Numbered from the stretch's first letter, positions 20,900-32,069 are shown. The stretch is DNA of 64,000 bases from Albugo candida (GCA_905220665.1 CAJNAR010000005.1:124001-188000); one strand, 5' to 3'. The notes: generated from the sequence alone by a model not told the origin. Translations and numbers: made by a program.

Positions 20900-22309
20900 T
20901 TAATCCTTCTCTCGTAGATGAGACAGCTGCGGCAAAAACTTGCACGCAAATTTCTTTGAGTTTTGTTCAACTTTCTCGATCGCTTTTTCCAGGTTAATGA
21001 ACAGCAACTCTTTCGTTTCTCCCTCCAGGATATGCTCACGGGTCGCAGACTTTGATATGTACTCCAGGACCGATGCATGGGCTTTCAAAAGGTCGATAAA
21101 ATCGATATCAGGGCTCTTTCCGGTCATATGTGAATGATATAAAAACGGGAAGTGGGCAAAACGATGCCACTTTCCTCTCCTAAGGTCCAAAGGACGTCTC
21201 AGCGAAATAAATTCGCGATTGCCCGTCATTGACGCAGTCTCGACGGCTGCATCATTACTGCAGCCCCAATTTGGCTCGATTTTCGATTCGGAATATGAGT
21301 TTGAATTTGATTGTTGGGAATTTAAGGCTTGAATGATATATCCTTGCTGTATGACTCGCTCATATCGACACTGACATTTCAGTTTAGGCCATGTGCCTTC
21401 GACTTCAAACCCATGCCCAGTCGTGTATACAAAGTAAAAAATATTCGGGCTTTCTCGGATCCATATGTTTTCTTCGGCGGCACCTTTTGTCGACAAAGAA
21501 TACAGGGCAGTATCTTGCTCAGAATTGCCTGGCCGTATCCACCTGTCCACAGCCAGTTTGAATGTATCTAAAGAATCAACCTTCCACTGATCAAGGTGTG
21601 CATCAAAAGAAGCATTGCTACGTATAACTGTTCCCACTACAGATACAGCGGCACGAAGCAGGGCGACGACCGCAGATTGATAAGGATAAGCTGTGCTCGC
21701 CGTCAAAGTGCCATGCAGTGGGCTTTCGAGAAATGTAATCGACTCGATCCAATCACGTCCTCCATCATAAAAAGGATGCGTCTTGTCAACCATAGATTTT
21801 ACTTCATCGCCACTGAGTACGGCACCGTAGGCTAGCAGGTGGGATAGCATCCGCACAGTTGAGCCACCCATACTGTGCCCTATGAAGTGAACTTTGTAAA
21901 TGCTCCCAAAGGCATCTTTTTCTCCCCACTTCGGATAGAGTCCTTCATACTTTCTTCCCAGCTGGTTGTGCATATATTTATTCGCGTGACCTTGACCATA
22001 ATCCACTTGGCCACCCTTTACCGCAGCATACAACTCACAAGCCCGATCCCAATTGCTCGAGAATGGTCCTATATTCGCAACATACACTTCATGACCTGCC
22101 TTAGCAAGCATTTGTGCATAATCACCGTGTTCTTTCCCCCAATATGGATAATCTGGAAAAACTTCGCGCTCCCATCCTATCAATCCATGGACCAATACGA
22201 TTGGATAGGCGGGAATCTCGTTATATTGATGGTGTGCAATCGATTTGGAACCACCGACGAACTTGTGGCTACAAAGAACTACCCACACAAAGCTGATCAA
22301 CAGCGACAT
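20900..22309 (-). CDS. Secreted family I.5-type lipase, copy A
   Basis: Intronless, 469 residues, with an N-terminal signal peptide (MSLLISFVWVVLCS). The body follows bacterial family I.5/I.6 lipases (Geobacillus, Staphylococcus) closely: PIVLVHGLIGWEREVF, then IGPFSSNWDRACELYA, VDYGQGHAN, VHFIGHSMGGSTVRMLSHLL, and CSNDAAVETASMTG. Predicted triad: Ser146 in GHSMGG, Asp353 in SNDAAVE, His392 in LYHSHMTG. The four ligands of the structural zinc in Geobacillus enzymes also have counterparts: Asp in NWDRAC, two His in GQGHANKYMH, and Asp in HLDQW. A secreted triacylglycerol or phospholipid hydrolase is expected. Three related copies lie at 24284, 47610 and 51141. C-terminal 40 residues form a charged helix absent from bacterial enzymes. 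Confidence 0.9.
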   Translation of the reverse strand: MSLLISFVWVVLCSHKFVGGSKSIAHHQYNEIPAYPIVLVHGLIGWEREVFPDYPYWGKEHGDYAQMLAKAGHEVYVANIGPFSSNWDRACELYAAVKGGQVDYGQGHANKYMHNQLGRKYEGLYPKWGEKDAFGSIYKVHFIGHSMGGSTVRMLSHLLAYGAVLSGDEVKSMVDKTHPFYDGGRDWIESITFLESPLHGTLTASTAYPYQSAVVALLRAAVSVVGTVIRSNASFDAHLDQWKVDSLDTFKLAVDRWIRPGNSEQDTALYSLSTKGAAEENIWIRESPNIFYFVYTTGHGFEVEGTWPKLKCQCRYERVIQQGYIIQALNSQQSNSNSYSESKIEPNWGCSNDAAVETASMTGNREFISLRRPLDLRRGKWHRFAHFPFLYHSHMTGKSPDIDFIDLLKAHASVLEYISKSATREHILEGETKELLFINLEKAIEKVEQNSKKFACKFLPQLSHLREKD

Positions 22310-24283
22310 CTACCGGAAATCTTGAATTATGAAATATGTGTCATATAATACAAGTCAAATAGACGATCAGACATGACGAGTACAACTAAACACCAATGTT
22401 AAAAAAGTGCCAGTTTATGATGATGTGGTTGGTGGGTAATGGAATCTCAACAATCGATTGTTGCTATTTAGCTAACAATTAAACCAAAGAGGACTTTTTT
22501 ATGCATCCAAGAGCATCATCATAACCCTTCTACTTTAATTTATTTATCAACGATACCTCGAAAGTTTTCCGGTTTTTAGAAAAGATATAAAATTTGATCT
22601 CCAACATAAGATCAGGGAGTGAATAATCATGAATGGATGCGTCAGCGTGTTTCTGTCAATACTTGATTGCTAACAAATAGAGTATGACAAGAGCAAGAAC
22701 TTGTCAACTTGAATAATACTGGTCCGCTGAACGGACCACCTGACTGATAAAAAACAAAATAATTTATTCGGTGCTGCAGTGTCTAGCCGTTGCCCGACAT
22801 CAAAACGGGTAACTGTGCATAATTGCCTCATGTTCAAATTGTAGTGATTTTAGCTAATACATCTAATTATTCCCGAGGCCAGGGAGTCATTTGTCGTAGC
22901 GCAGGCAGATGGGTCTCGTCGATACCTTTTCAATGAATCACCACATACCCAAAATATTCCTGCGCGTACCATAAACTGATGCTTGATTGCAAAACGTTTT
23001 AAAATCGAATAATTGATTCGGTCTACTGTAACTAATCCTTCTTCCGTTTGATACAACGTAATCCGCATAACTGAGAAAAATATTTGGATCAGTGCATTCA
23101 TGATAAAGATTCCTTATTGAACGATTGGTTACTGGGAGCCTCGATACTCAAAGAATCACGATGTGAATACCTCTGTGACATTATTGCACCTGCAATTTTC
23201 GACCTGACTTGCACGGGCTCAAATACTTAATTCTTTGTTGGCTTCAAACATTAGATGATTATAGGAATGAATTGCATGATTGAAAGGCTTCCAATCCAAT
23301 CGTTTTAATCGTTGCGACTTGGTGCAACATTGAAGTTCGATATAATGCTGCATCGATACACATTACCTTGGCATTTGTCACAGGTGAGTACTATACACTC
23401 TGGCTCACAGACTAACAACACTTTTTCAGCCATCCTTTGGTGAGTGTGCTAATGGAAAAGACAAGAAAACATGCTTCATCTGGCACCTTACAGTATCAAG
23501 CACGTGAAAGCACTGTGGCATGAAGAAATTGCGTTTCGATTGACGAGAATAGAATTTCTTTTTTATATCTCTACGAGAACTGCTTGCTACTGTTTGGAGT
23601 AGGAAAACAGCACTTCTTTAAAAGCAGAGGAGGTCATGAACGATTAATAAGGTATTCCGGTTGAATTCTTCTTAAAATCAGTCAATCGGTAGGCTCGGCT
23701 ACGCTACCGTGTTGAATACTGTTTGGGTACTATCGCAAGCTTTCCTATAGATTCAATGTCGGAAGGTGTTCAGGACGTTTTACATTGCGAGGATTTGATG
23801 ATATCTCCTTTGGGAGCTTTATGCACCTTCCGTTGGAGCTAATCCCGGCGCGAAGATTTTGTAACGACTTCAAACAAGAAACGAATCTACCACATGAGGG
23901 AAATGCAACCGAAGGCAAGTTTATAGGAAGAGAAAGATAGCGAGCATTCATAATAAACGCACTTCTACATTTGCCACTTATCATCGGTTAATTTATTCTC
24001 TACGCTTCTGATGTCTAATATTCACAGCCCACTTTGTGAGTTCTTCCAAGGAACAGCATGCAGTATTGAAACGAGTTTTGTAAGGCTGCATGCTCAGAGC
24101 GTTATTTCTCATATATGAAATAAGACGACGCACAAAATTAACGCGTAAGATATTGGTGTGATCGCAGTGAATTTGTATTATATTTATAATAAAGCACTAG
24201 ATCCGTCTACTGCCTGCTTCTATGCTAAAACCGCACACATTCTGATCCAGTAAGTCTAGCTATGGATATGCGGTGTGAAAAGA
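22310..24283. other. Long non-coding interval between lipases A and B
   Basis: Nearly 2 kb without a frame I can support. Frames at 22850-23101 and 23745-23984 (minus) are short and featureless. No terminal repeats or transposase remnants were recognised, though decayed repeats cannot be excluded. Confidence 0.45.
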
Positions 24284-25768
24284 TTACTTTTCATACTGTT
24301 CAACAGCCGACCGCGGTAGAAACTTACAAACAAATTTAGCTGATTCTTTTTTGACTTGATCGATCGCTTCTATCAGTTGAAGAATGACTTCCTTACCTTC
24401 GATCGCTTGTTTTGGTTGAAGATTGACTTTCTTACCTTCGATCGCTTGTTTCGGTTGAAGATTGATTTCATTACCTTCGACCACAACCAGCGGCAAGTTG
24501 TACAGTAGCCATGAGTGGGCTTTCAGAAGGTTGATGGGATTAACATCACGGCACCTTCCGGTCATATGTGCATGATATAAGAACGGGAAATGAGCAAAAT
24601 AGTACCACTTTCCTCGCTCAAGCTTCAGAGATTCTTTAAGCTCGGTAACTACGTGATCACCCGCCATTGACTTTGTCTCCACGAGTCCATCATTACTACA
24701 GCCCCATTTTCCTCCAGCTTCCGAGCCTGAACTTGTTGGCGATTTTGATGTTGATGTCGATTTCGCTTTGGATTTTAATTCTGAATTTTGAGGTTTCAAA
24801 CAGCAAAATAGACTCGCCTGCAATATGACTCGCTCGGGGCATTTCATTTTGGACCAGATGCCTTTCATTTCAATATCATGCCCAGTTGTGTACAAGAAAT
24901 AATAAACTTCCTTGCTTTCCTTGATCCATTCGTTCTCTTTTGCGGCACCTTTCGTCGTCAAAGAGTAAAAGGCTGTATCTTTATAGGAATTCCCTGGCAG
25001 CGCCCACCTCCTCAAGGCCTTTTTAAAAGTACCCCATGAATTGATTTTCCACTGGTCAAGATGCAAATCAATGGAAGGCTTCCTAAAAAGTGTCTTATAT
25101 AAAGATGCACTGGCACGAATGATGGGGATTAGCACTGCTTGTACAGGATAGAGCTTGTTCGACAACACAGTACCATGCAATGGGCTCTCCAGAAATGTAA
25201 TAGACTCGATCCAATCGCGTCCTCCAGCGTAAAACGGATGCGTATTCTCTACCATTGAGCTTATTCCGCCTTTACTGCCTTTGGCACCAAAAGCCAGCAG
25301 GTGGGATAGCATCCGCACAGTCGGGCCACCCATACTGTGCGCGATAAAGTGAACTTTCTTAATCTTTCCTGGCTCTTCTTCTCCCCACTGTGGATAGAGT
25401 CCTTTATACGTCCGTCCCAGCTGTTTGTGTTTGAATTTCCTCGCGTGACCCTGACCATAATCCACTTGTCCACCCTTCACCACAGCATACAACTCACATG
25501 CCCGATCCCAATTGCTCGAGAGTGGACCTATTGTAGCAGTATGCACTTCATAACCTGCTTCTTTAAGCGAGCTTTCGTAATCATGGTGTTCTTTCCCCCA
25601 ATATTTGTACGTCGGAAAAGTATCCCGATCCCATCCTAGTAATCCATGGACCAATATATTTGGGAATTTCTGGTCGTCGCTATTCAGGTCACGTACAGGC
25701 GACCCGGAAGCACTCAGGAAGGGATGGCTGCAAAATGCTACCCGCGCAAAGAAGATACACAGTCGCAT
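24284..25768 (-). CDS. Secreted family I.5-type lipase, copy B, with 13-residue tail repeats
   Basis: 494 residues from the ATG at 25768; signal peptide MRLCIFFARVAFCSHPFLSASG. Same plan as copy A: ILVHGLLGWDRDTFP, GPLSSNWDRACELYAVVKGGQ, VDYGQGHARKFKHKQLGR, FIAHSMGGPTVRMLSHLL (Ser145), CSNDGLVETKSM, LYHAHMTG. Triad and zinc-ligand positions (Asp, His, His, Asp in NWDRAC, GHARKFKH, LHLDQW) are kept, so it is probably active. A Ser/Thr/Lys-rich loop (KSKAKSTSTSKSPTSSGS) precedes the Asp loop. The C-terminus carries tandem 13-residue units. Paralogous to copy A about 2 kb away in the same orientation, suggesting local duplication. Confidence 0.9.
   Translation of the reverse strand: MRLCIFFARVAFCSHPFLSASGSPVRDLNSDDQKFPNILVHGLLGWDRDTFPTYKYWGKEHHDYESSLKEAGYEVHTATIGPLSSNWDRACELYAVVKGGQVDYGQGHARKFKHKQLGRTYKGLYPQWGEEEPGKIKKVHFIAHSMGGPTVRMLSHLLAFGAKGSKGGISSMVENTHPFYAGGRDWIESITFLESPLHGTVLSNKLYPVQAVLIPIIRASASLYKTLFRKPSIDLHLDQWKINSWGTFKKALRRWALPGNSYKDTAFYSLTTKGAAKENEWIKESKEVYYFLYTTGHDIEMKGIWSKMKCPERVILQASLFCCLKPQNSELKSKAKSTSTSKSPTSSGSEAGGKWGCSNDGLVETKSMAGDHVVTELKESLKLERGKWYYFAHFPFLYHAHMTGRCRDVNPINLLKAHSWLLYNLPLVVVEGNEINLQPKQAIEGKKVNLQPKQAIEGKEVILQLIEAIDQVKKESAKFVCKFLPRSAVEQYEK
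24353..24469 (-). repeat. Three 39-bp coding tandem repeats in lipase B tail
   Basis: Three consecutive 39-bp units (24353-24391, 24392-24430, 24431-24469) encode 13-residue units of the type EGKxVxLQPKQAI; the two inner ones are nearly identical, the outermost is more diverged (VILQLIEAID). Absent from the other lipase copies. Confidence 0.85.
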
Positions 25769-26052
25769 CTGCCAGGAAATTTGAGAATGTGGCTGGATTG
25801 GACACGTCCGCAGGTGCAATCAGACGTCAGGATGACAACTAGACACCAATGTTTAAGAAGCTGCCACTTTGTAATGATGTATTGGTGGTATTGGAATCAA
25901 ACACTGTATTTTTGCGATTTGTTGGAGAATTCAAGTAAGAGGGCTTTTCTATGCAGTAAATCATGCTAGAACGTCATGTTGTCTACCGATTTTAATGGAG
26001 CTGATCACGACACTTCGAAAACTTGCTGGATTTATAGAAAATATAACTTTTA
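25769..26052. other. Intergenic, nothing recognised
   Basis: Upstream flank of lipase B, no coding signal. Confidence 0.45.
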
Positions 26053-26815
26053 AGGGATTATACGGGTATTGATATCCCGACAACTTTTTTTTAAACTACA
26101 TTTATTTTTAATTTAGATTACGTCATGCCTACTTAAATTATACTCCACACTTTTTCTTGGAAGTTTACATTTTCAACAAGTAGAAGTCATTTACGTCTAA
26201 GGCTAATATTCTAGTAATATAGGTACCTTCAACTGAGCTAAACACTCCTCATTAATAGACGATTCATTGCCGGTTATTCGTTGTTGAGCTATGATGCGTC
26301 GTAAAGACTTAACAATTATTATGTACCAACGCCGAAAATAAAATGTATCAGGAAAATTATCTATTTACTAGAGCTTGTCCTGGATCTGGGCCAGCCAAAG
26401 TTGCATTCCTCACAGGCGGCGCGGTGGTGCCAATTTGCATCTACCTGAGCTTATTTGCATCTGAACAAGCTTGCCAATGATTGCTTTGTACATGCAAAGG
26501 TGTTATCTCTCTTCAAGTTGCTATTATAGAGTAGAATGTATCAAAAGAAAATTGCGAGATGTATTAGCCAATCACAGTTGAAACATCAGTCTATAAGCCA
26601 ATCAAAAATAATAATCTCGATTAAGGTTGTTGGAGCAACAATTTAGGGTGTGTATGGATGTAATTAGTTAGCAATGTAATATTATGTATGTAGTATTACA
26701 AAAAGAAGTAGCTGTGAGAGTAATAATTCAACTAGGCATGCTGTAATTTAAAAATAAAGTTGTCGGGATATTCAAAAAAGTTGTCGGGATATCAATACCC
26801 GATTATACAATCCCT
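26053..26815. mobile_element. Non-autonomous element with terminal inverted repeats (MITE-like)
   Basis: The left end (26053-26092) reads AGGGATTATACGGGTATTG then ATATCCCGACAACTTTTTT, and the right end (26774-26815) is its inverse complement with one small indel, about 40 bp each. The 763-bp unit is AT-rich and has no coding frame. A partial extra copy of the inner repeat sits just inside the right end (about 26757-26772). A target duplication could not be fixed with certainty. The superfamily is not assigned. Confidence 0.65.
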
Positions 26816-26893
26816 AACTTAAATCAGAACACCGGTATCACCACACCCCCCAATATCCCAAGTCAATGGGAAACGGTATCGCCACACTCGCTG
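26812..26893 (+). repeat. Inverted repeat copy, left, with ACCGGTATCGCCACAC-like iterations
   Basis: The segment from CCCTAACTTAAATCAGAACA onward matches the inverse complement of 32070-32153 at roughly three bases in four. The core motif CGGTATCnCCACAC recurs about every 50-55 bp at 26833, 26873 and 26923. Confidence 0.6.
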
Positions 26894-26968
26894 AACATTA
26901 ACATTAATTGAATCAGGAAACCGGTATCGCTACACGCCCTAAAATCCTCTCAATCGAATCGAACGCCC

Positions 26969-27055
26969 TGAGTACTAAAAATGCTGTGTAGTCCACGCAT
27001 CAACATGCAAAATAAAGCAACGCAGTTCCATCTTCATCGAGCCGAGTTTCCAACA
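26969..27055 (-). repeat. 3' LTR of the copia element, 87 bp
   Basis: On the minus strand it starts TGTTGGAAAC and ends AGTACTCA, TG..CA as expected; 80 of 87 bases equal the other LTR by eye. Confidence 0.75.
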
Positions 27056-27171
27056 CTCCTCCATGGGGGACCGCAGTCATTTACCTCCCTCTGAACACCT
27101 TCATTCATTTTCCATCAGGCCAGTCAAGGTTCTCAGCTCCTCCAAGCGTGGTGCCGCGAGTGCTTTCGTCA

Positions 27172-27903
27172 TTAAGTGCACAGGCACACTACGACAATCG
27201 AGGTATCAGAGGTTACGAATTTAATTTGCACGTCAACATGCTTCGACTTCGCTGACGAACCATCTCCTCCTAGCTGCTTCAGTGCCGCCTGATTATCCAC
27301 ATACAGAATCATAGGTTCTTTGCAATTCAAACCAACCTCACGAAGCAATTCGCGTATTCCAATCACTTGTACGACCACAACAGAGGCCGCGGTAAACTCT
27401 GCTTACATAGTGGATAGTGACACACCGCCTTGTTTTTCACTGGCATTCCAACCACCCGTTACCGATTTCTATCCGTTCGGTCTGCAGCAAAATCAGCATC
27501 GCTGTAACCGACAATTTGCACTTCATCACATTCAGTACTTTCGCCAATCATTTTCAGCCGCATTTTTTTCGTACCTTGTAGATATCTCGCAACTCTTTTA
27601 GCCAGTTTGTAATCCCACAGGTTGGTGGATGACTTTTTGTCTGGAGACTCGGTGCACCGCGTAAGATATATCCGGTCTGCTGCGTCTTGAAAACCAGAGC
27701 AAGCTTCCCACCTGGGACTGAAAGCTCTTAATAGTGGCAGTACCGTCCCGGTTTTTTCCTGGTAATTTCACATCCTCCTCTTCACAGTTGTTGACTTCGT
27801 CGCTGATGGGAGTACGAACGCCGCATGACTCCTTCAAACCATTATCCCGTAGCATTACGAGTAGAAACTTCTTGGTCAATGTTGTACCCATCATCACCGT
27901 CAT
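27172..27903 (-). pseudogene. Copia RNase H region, broken
   Basis: Segments in shifting frames: 27598-27903 includes GSLLWFSRRSRPDISYAVHRVS, the copia RT/RNase H linker; 27172-27378 includes YVDNQAALKQLGG and SKHVDVQIKFV, the RNase H Asp loop and following helix. Stops and frame changes between them show decay. Confidence 0.75.
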
Positions 27904-28606
27904 AACTTATGCGCATTCCCAAAAACTTGTGGACGATGCCTAGATCCTTGATAGCCAGTTCCTGAAGTCCCAAAAAAATACATACGAGATGTAACTTTGT
28001 TGCCGTCACAAGAAGATCGTCAACGTATACTCCCACAACTACGACAATTTCATTCGTGCGTTTCCAATACACACACGTATCCGTAAGGCACTGTGTGAAA
28101 TTCAAATTCTCCAGTTTCTTGTGTAGCAGCTCGCTCCGCAAACGTCCTGCTTGTTTAAGTCCATACAGCGCCTTATGCAATTCCAACGCGAGGTCGTTTG
28201 CCCTGGCCGCACGCAGGCTTTCGACCAGTTCACGTTTTATCTTCATAACTTGGGGTATGCGAAGAAAAAAATTCAAATCGGGTTCTTTCTTTGCTTTCAC
28301 ATACGCATTCGATGTGTCTCCGTGCTTTGCTGGCGCACGCCATTTTCTAGCCAGAGCAAGTATGACCTTAACACTGGACATTTCCATGACCGCAGCAATA
28401 GTGATGTTGTAATCACGACCAAAAACTTCTTCGTTTTCACAGGTTACCAGCCTGGCCTTGTAACGCTCCAGGTCACCGCTTGCATCTTTGTTGGTTTTAT
28501 AAACCCACTTGGAATGAAGACTGTGAGCATCCTTCGCCAATCGTACCACATTCCAGACATCGTTTTCTTCTAGCGCTTGAAGTTCTTCATCCATGGCCTT
28601 TCCCAC
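27842..28606 (-). pseudogene. Copia reverse transcriptase region
   Basis: The longest surviving frame of the element. It starts with AMDEELQALEENDVWNVV and KWVYKTNKDASGDLERYKAR, followed by LYGLKQAGRL and the catalytic box VVGVYVDDLLVTA, all classic copia RT motifs. It is cut from the RNase H part by a frame change. Confidence 0.85.
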
Positions 28607-28841
28607 CCACTTTTTTGCGTACTGCGAATCGCTACATCGTAGTTTATTGGGTCTGACTCATGTACGGTGTACACAACCCCCGCTGTTGTCTCTTCGATAG
28701 ACCCCTCTTGAGAATTTAACCCATTTTCCCAATGTGCTGATCGGTTCACCGGCCTTTCTCGAGTCCAGTTAGATTTTTCTTTGTTTCGTCTCGCTCGCGC
28801 CCGATTTCTGTAGCATTTTCTTTGTCTTGTGCAAAACTTTG

Positions 28842-29620
28842 TTAAATTTGATCATTCTGTTCAGCATTCAAACTTCCGATGTTCTTGACGTGTTGTGTCG
28901 TTACAACAACTCGTTTCTTCTGTAAGTAGATGTGATATCCCTTTGTGGATTCACCAATACCAATGATTAATCTGCGTTGACCCCTCTCCGCGAAGTTTTT
29001 CTTTTTTAGATCTTGGAAGGCCGTACACGGAGAGCCAAAACTCACAATCACACCAATAGTGGGTGCTTTCTTCGTCAGCAATGGTAACGGAGAAACTTTG
29101 TCAGTATAAGCGTTTGTGGGTGAGCGGTTGAGCACGTAAGCCGCATAATGAACCGCATCACCCCAAAAAGTCAACGGCAGTCCACCGGAGAATATCATAT
29201 CATGCATCTGGCCATGTTCATGATCGTGCGATGCATTCCTTCAGCCTTACCATTACTCGCTTGATTTTCGGCCTCGCTTCGCTGTCGAGCCACGCCTTGG
29301 TTCTTGCAGAACAAGTCAATATTTTCATACTCTCCACCCGAATCGGTGCGTAGGATGTGAATCCTGCAATCGAATCATTTTTCGAAATACACCAGGAATT
29401 GTTCGAATTGTTTTGGTGCCACATCCTTCGTCTTGAACCGATCTCTAGGAGTCATTGGTCCCTTCGAGTCAGAGCTCACGACTCAGCCAATTCGCGATCG
29501 GTGAGTGCTCACCCGACTCTTATTTCGATTGACGGTTCTTCGGCTGCTTTCTTTGGGCACATATGATGCAATTCGGACGTCTGCGATCCGTTAATCCAAT
29601 TCCTGATGCAGAGTCCTTTG
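28842..29620 (-). pseudogene. Copia integrase region, broken
   Basis: 28842-29207 holds LPLTFWGDAVHYAAYVLNRSPT and PCTAFQDLKKKNFAERGQRR, the C-terminal half of copia integrase. The catalytic core and zinc part lie further up (to about 29620) in other frames, with several stops. Confidence 0.75.
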
Positions 29621-30072
29621 CCAGTCTCTCAATGGTGTCGTAATTTATATGTCCAAGTCTTCGATGAAAATCGACGAGAGAACCTTTTGGATGTTATCTG
29701 AATGTATTTTTCCACTCTCTTCGTTTTTACCGATAGCTGCCATGATGACAATTCGTGACGTAGAGCAATTCTTCCGAATGTTTGCATGAACCGTGAGTAC
29801 ATTTCTCGTCAACTCGACATCGAAGATAACGTTCTTCTCATCACTGCTCACCAGTACACGCTGTGTACCACGCCTCGTAGGTGTGTATCCCTTCGTGTCC
29901 GGAACTCCACACGAATGAAGATTGTGTCTCAGCTCTTGGCGTAATATACATCAGTGATCGTCACAATGCGTCGCTGTCCCATAGCTGTTAGGTTTAGCGT
30001 GACCCTTAGCGTTCGGTAATAGTCAATGGTATTCCATCGGGCTGCACGCATGTTCCAACAGCGTCTTCACAA

Positions 30073-30255
30073 TCATCGAGCCAATTTTTTATCGCTGACA
30101 AGATGTCTGCTACTCCCGCTGTCCAAAATCCAGATGTCACCATGTTCATCCTGCAGGTCCGGTATGACCAACGTGAAGTCTGATTTCTTGTTTTGATGAG
30201 ATTCTTCGGTGCGACAATTTACCATGACGTGGCCCGGTTTACCACATATAAACAT
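30073..30255 (-). pseudogene. Copia CCHC knuckle and protease
   Basis: CGKPGHVMVNC is a CCHC zinc knuckle with its first Cys altered in context (FICGKPGH), followed by IWILDSGSSRHLVSD, the aspartic protease active site DSG of copia polyproteins. Confidence 0.75.
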
Positions 30256-30908
30256 CGCCTGTGTTCCTTGAAGCGTCGACCTTGGATATGTTTGCCATAC
30301 TCATTTTCGGGACGTTTGCTTTTACTCCCTGACTCCCAGTCTTGCCCATTTCGACCATCATGGATGTGTCCAACAATCTTCTTTCCAATGCGCTTGTTCG
30401 GCGTCCCTGACTCCCAACTTTGCGCGAATGTGCAAGTTCCTCCGCTTGTTGTAGATAATCCGTCCTTTGATGACCTACTTTCGCCATTAGGGCGATTCTC
30501 ATGTCTTGTGATGCGTACTGAACAATGTTGTTGCGAACCAAAAAATCAGAATTTTCACTTGAAGCCCCTGCTATGGCGTTTCAGCTACATAAGGTGCTCG
30601 ATTCACGAGCGTTTTGAATCCTTTGGGCTCGTGAAAAGATCCATTGCTTGTGCTGGAGTAATATTTACCTCAAATGCCTGAAGCATACGCTCCATAGCAT
30701 ACTGGAGCGTGGCATTCTGGTTCCACCAGACGTCGATTTGCTTATTGAAGTACCTTTCGGCCATACCATCTAGAAATGGCTAATAATTCTACCTTCACAT
30801 CTTAAGGCCAATAGAAACCACAAGCAGATTGTGGCAGAACTATTTGCCTTTCAAAGTGTCTTCCCACTACAGAAATCCAGATCCCAAGCCTGTTATTAAT
30901 ATTTTCCA

Positions 30909-31520
30909 TCAAAATGGCGGATCTTCAGCTCTTTCTGTCTTGCATCTGGGTAACCGAAAACTCTTCTTGCACCCTGGTTCCCTTCCATTTTTCCCACGAG
31001 TGGGGCCGGACCAGCTCCAGACCATGGCATGGCTGCACATGTCGATTCTGTTCCTCGTAATCATGCTGGTGCTTAGCGAAGTACCCGTGTGGCACAGCAT
31101 TTGGGTTTTTCCTCCTGTTTGTCTCTCTTTCCAGCGTTCCAAAGCAGATTCAAACGTGTTTGGGCTTATGTTGGTGGTCATCGGATGATCTTCGGATACC
31201 CTTCTGCTCCTCGCTCCTTCTGCAACTTCCGTGCGAAGCTCCGTTTGCGAACTTTCCAGCCGATACAGCCGATCAACCAGTCCTTTAATAAGGTCCACCA
31301 ACTCGTTGTTCCCGCGTTGACCGCTTCCTTTTTTTGCCTCGCATCTCTCTGAAAATTCTTTACTCTCACCGGCCCTTTCGCGGCCAGGTGCGTCCACGGT
31401 TGGCAACGCAATATTCTCGTCGTCTGGGTATTCACGCGCGAAGTCCTCCATTGGACTCATAACCTGTTGATTGTCCAGCAACGCTGCGACCGACTTAGAG
31501 GGAGCGCGAACGAAGACCAC
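30909..31520 (-). pseudogene. Copia gag-like segment
   Basis: A frame of about 200 codons starting just inside the 5' LTR, with a charged coiled region (LVDLIKGLVDRLYRLESSQTE). Position suggests gag; sequence alone is not diagnostic and no ATG begins the frame. Confidence 0.5.
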
Positions 31521-31557
31521 AAAAGTAGAAGCATAAGGTAAGTGTTTGTTTTTTACC

Positions 31558-31644
31558 TAAGTACTAAAAATGCTGTGTGGTCCACGCATCAATATGCAAA
31601 ATAAAGCAACGCGGTTGCATCTTCATCGAACCCAGTTTCCAACA
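31558..31644 (-). repeat. 5' LTR of the copia element, 87 bp
   Basis: Same 87 bp as 26969-27055 with seven differences; 5' end TGTTGGAAAC on the minus strand. Confidence 0.75.
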
Positions 31645-32069
31645 GAAGTAACTTGATACACGACAAGTTGGCAGTCTAAGGTAACAGATGACATGAGACG
31701 TTTGATTGTGCATTCAATGTGGAGTATCGTGAATAGGCTATTTGAAAAGCAACTACAACTACATAGTACGTTCCTAGCCTAGGCTGAAAGTGACGTATTC
31801 TACTTGCGTTGACGAAAGAGTTGCTTAAGGCTAAATTCTATACGCTTGTATCTCCCAGGCCCAACGTATATTACAACAAAGAAAAAATTCGGGGCTATAC
31901 AATCTTCGATCAAAACGTGACGCCTTCCACCCTCTCAATCGTAGACATTCGCTTCAAGCGGTTTATAGACTCTTCATGTGTTCAATTTAATTGCTGATGC
32001 CAGACGCGTGAAAGGCTTAATAAAGGGGAAAAAGGTTTTATAGCAAAATGCTTAGGTTTCCTATAATTT

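Larger units (their letters stand above)
26969..31644 (-). mobile_element. Decayed Ty1/copia LTR retrotransposon
   Basis: A 4.7-kb element on the minus strand between two 87-bp direct repeats. In order from the high-coordinate end: gag-like segment, CCHC knuckle and aspartic protease, integrase, reverse transcriptase and RNase H, the Ty1/copia order. The coding sequence is broken by several stops and frame changes, so it is a relic. A purine-rich tract (ATGGAGGAG) directly precedes the 3' LTR. I could not see a tRNA-iMet primer site or a matching 5-bp target duplication (flanks CGCCC and GAAGT). Confidence 0.85.

Noticed and set aside
24353..24469. Possible CRISPR-like array
   Set aside because: Units are contiguous without spacers and code in frame for the lipase tail; a eukaryotic genome is not expected to carry CRISPR.
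30829..31188. Plus-strand 119-codon frame with hydrophobic stretches
   Set aside because: Antisense to the copia gag segment; hydrophobicity is a by-product of the opposite strand.
26964..31649. Target-site duplication for the copia element
   Set aside because: The 5-bp flanks (CGCCC and GAAGT) differ; none can be claimed.
31645..32069. Short plus-strand frame 31809-31997 as a gene
   Set aside because: 62 codons, no motif, lies in repeat DNA beside the copia element.
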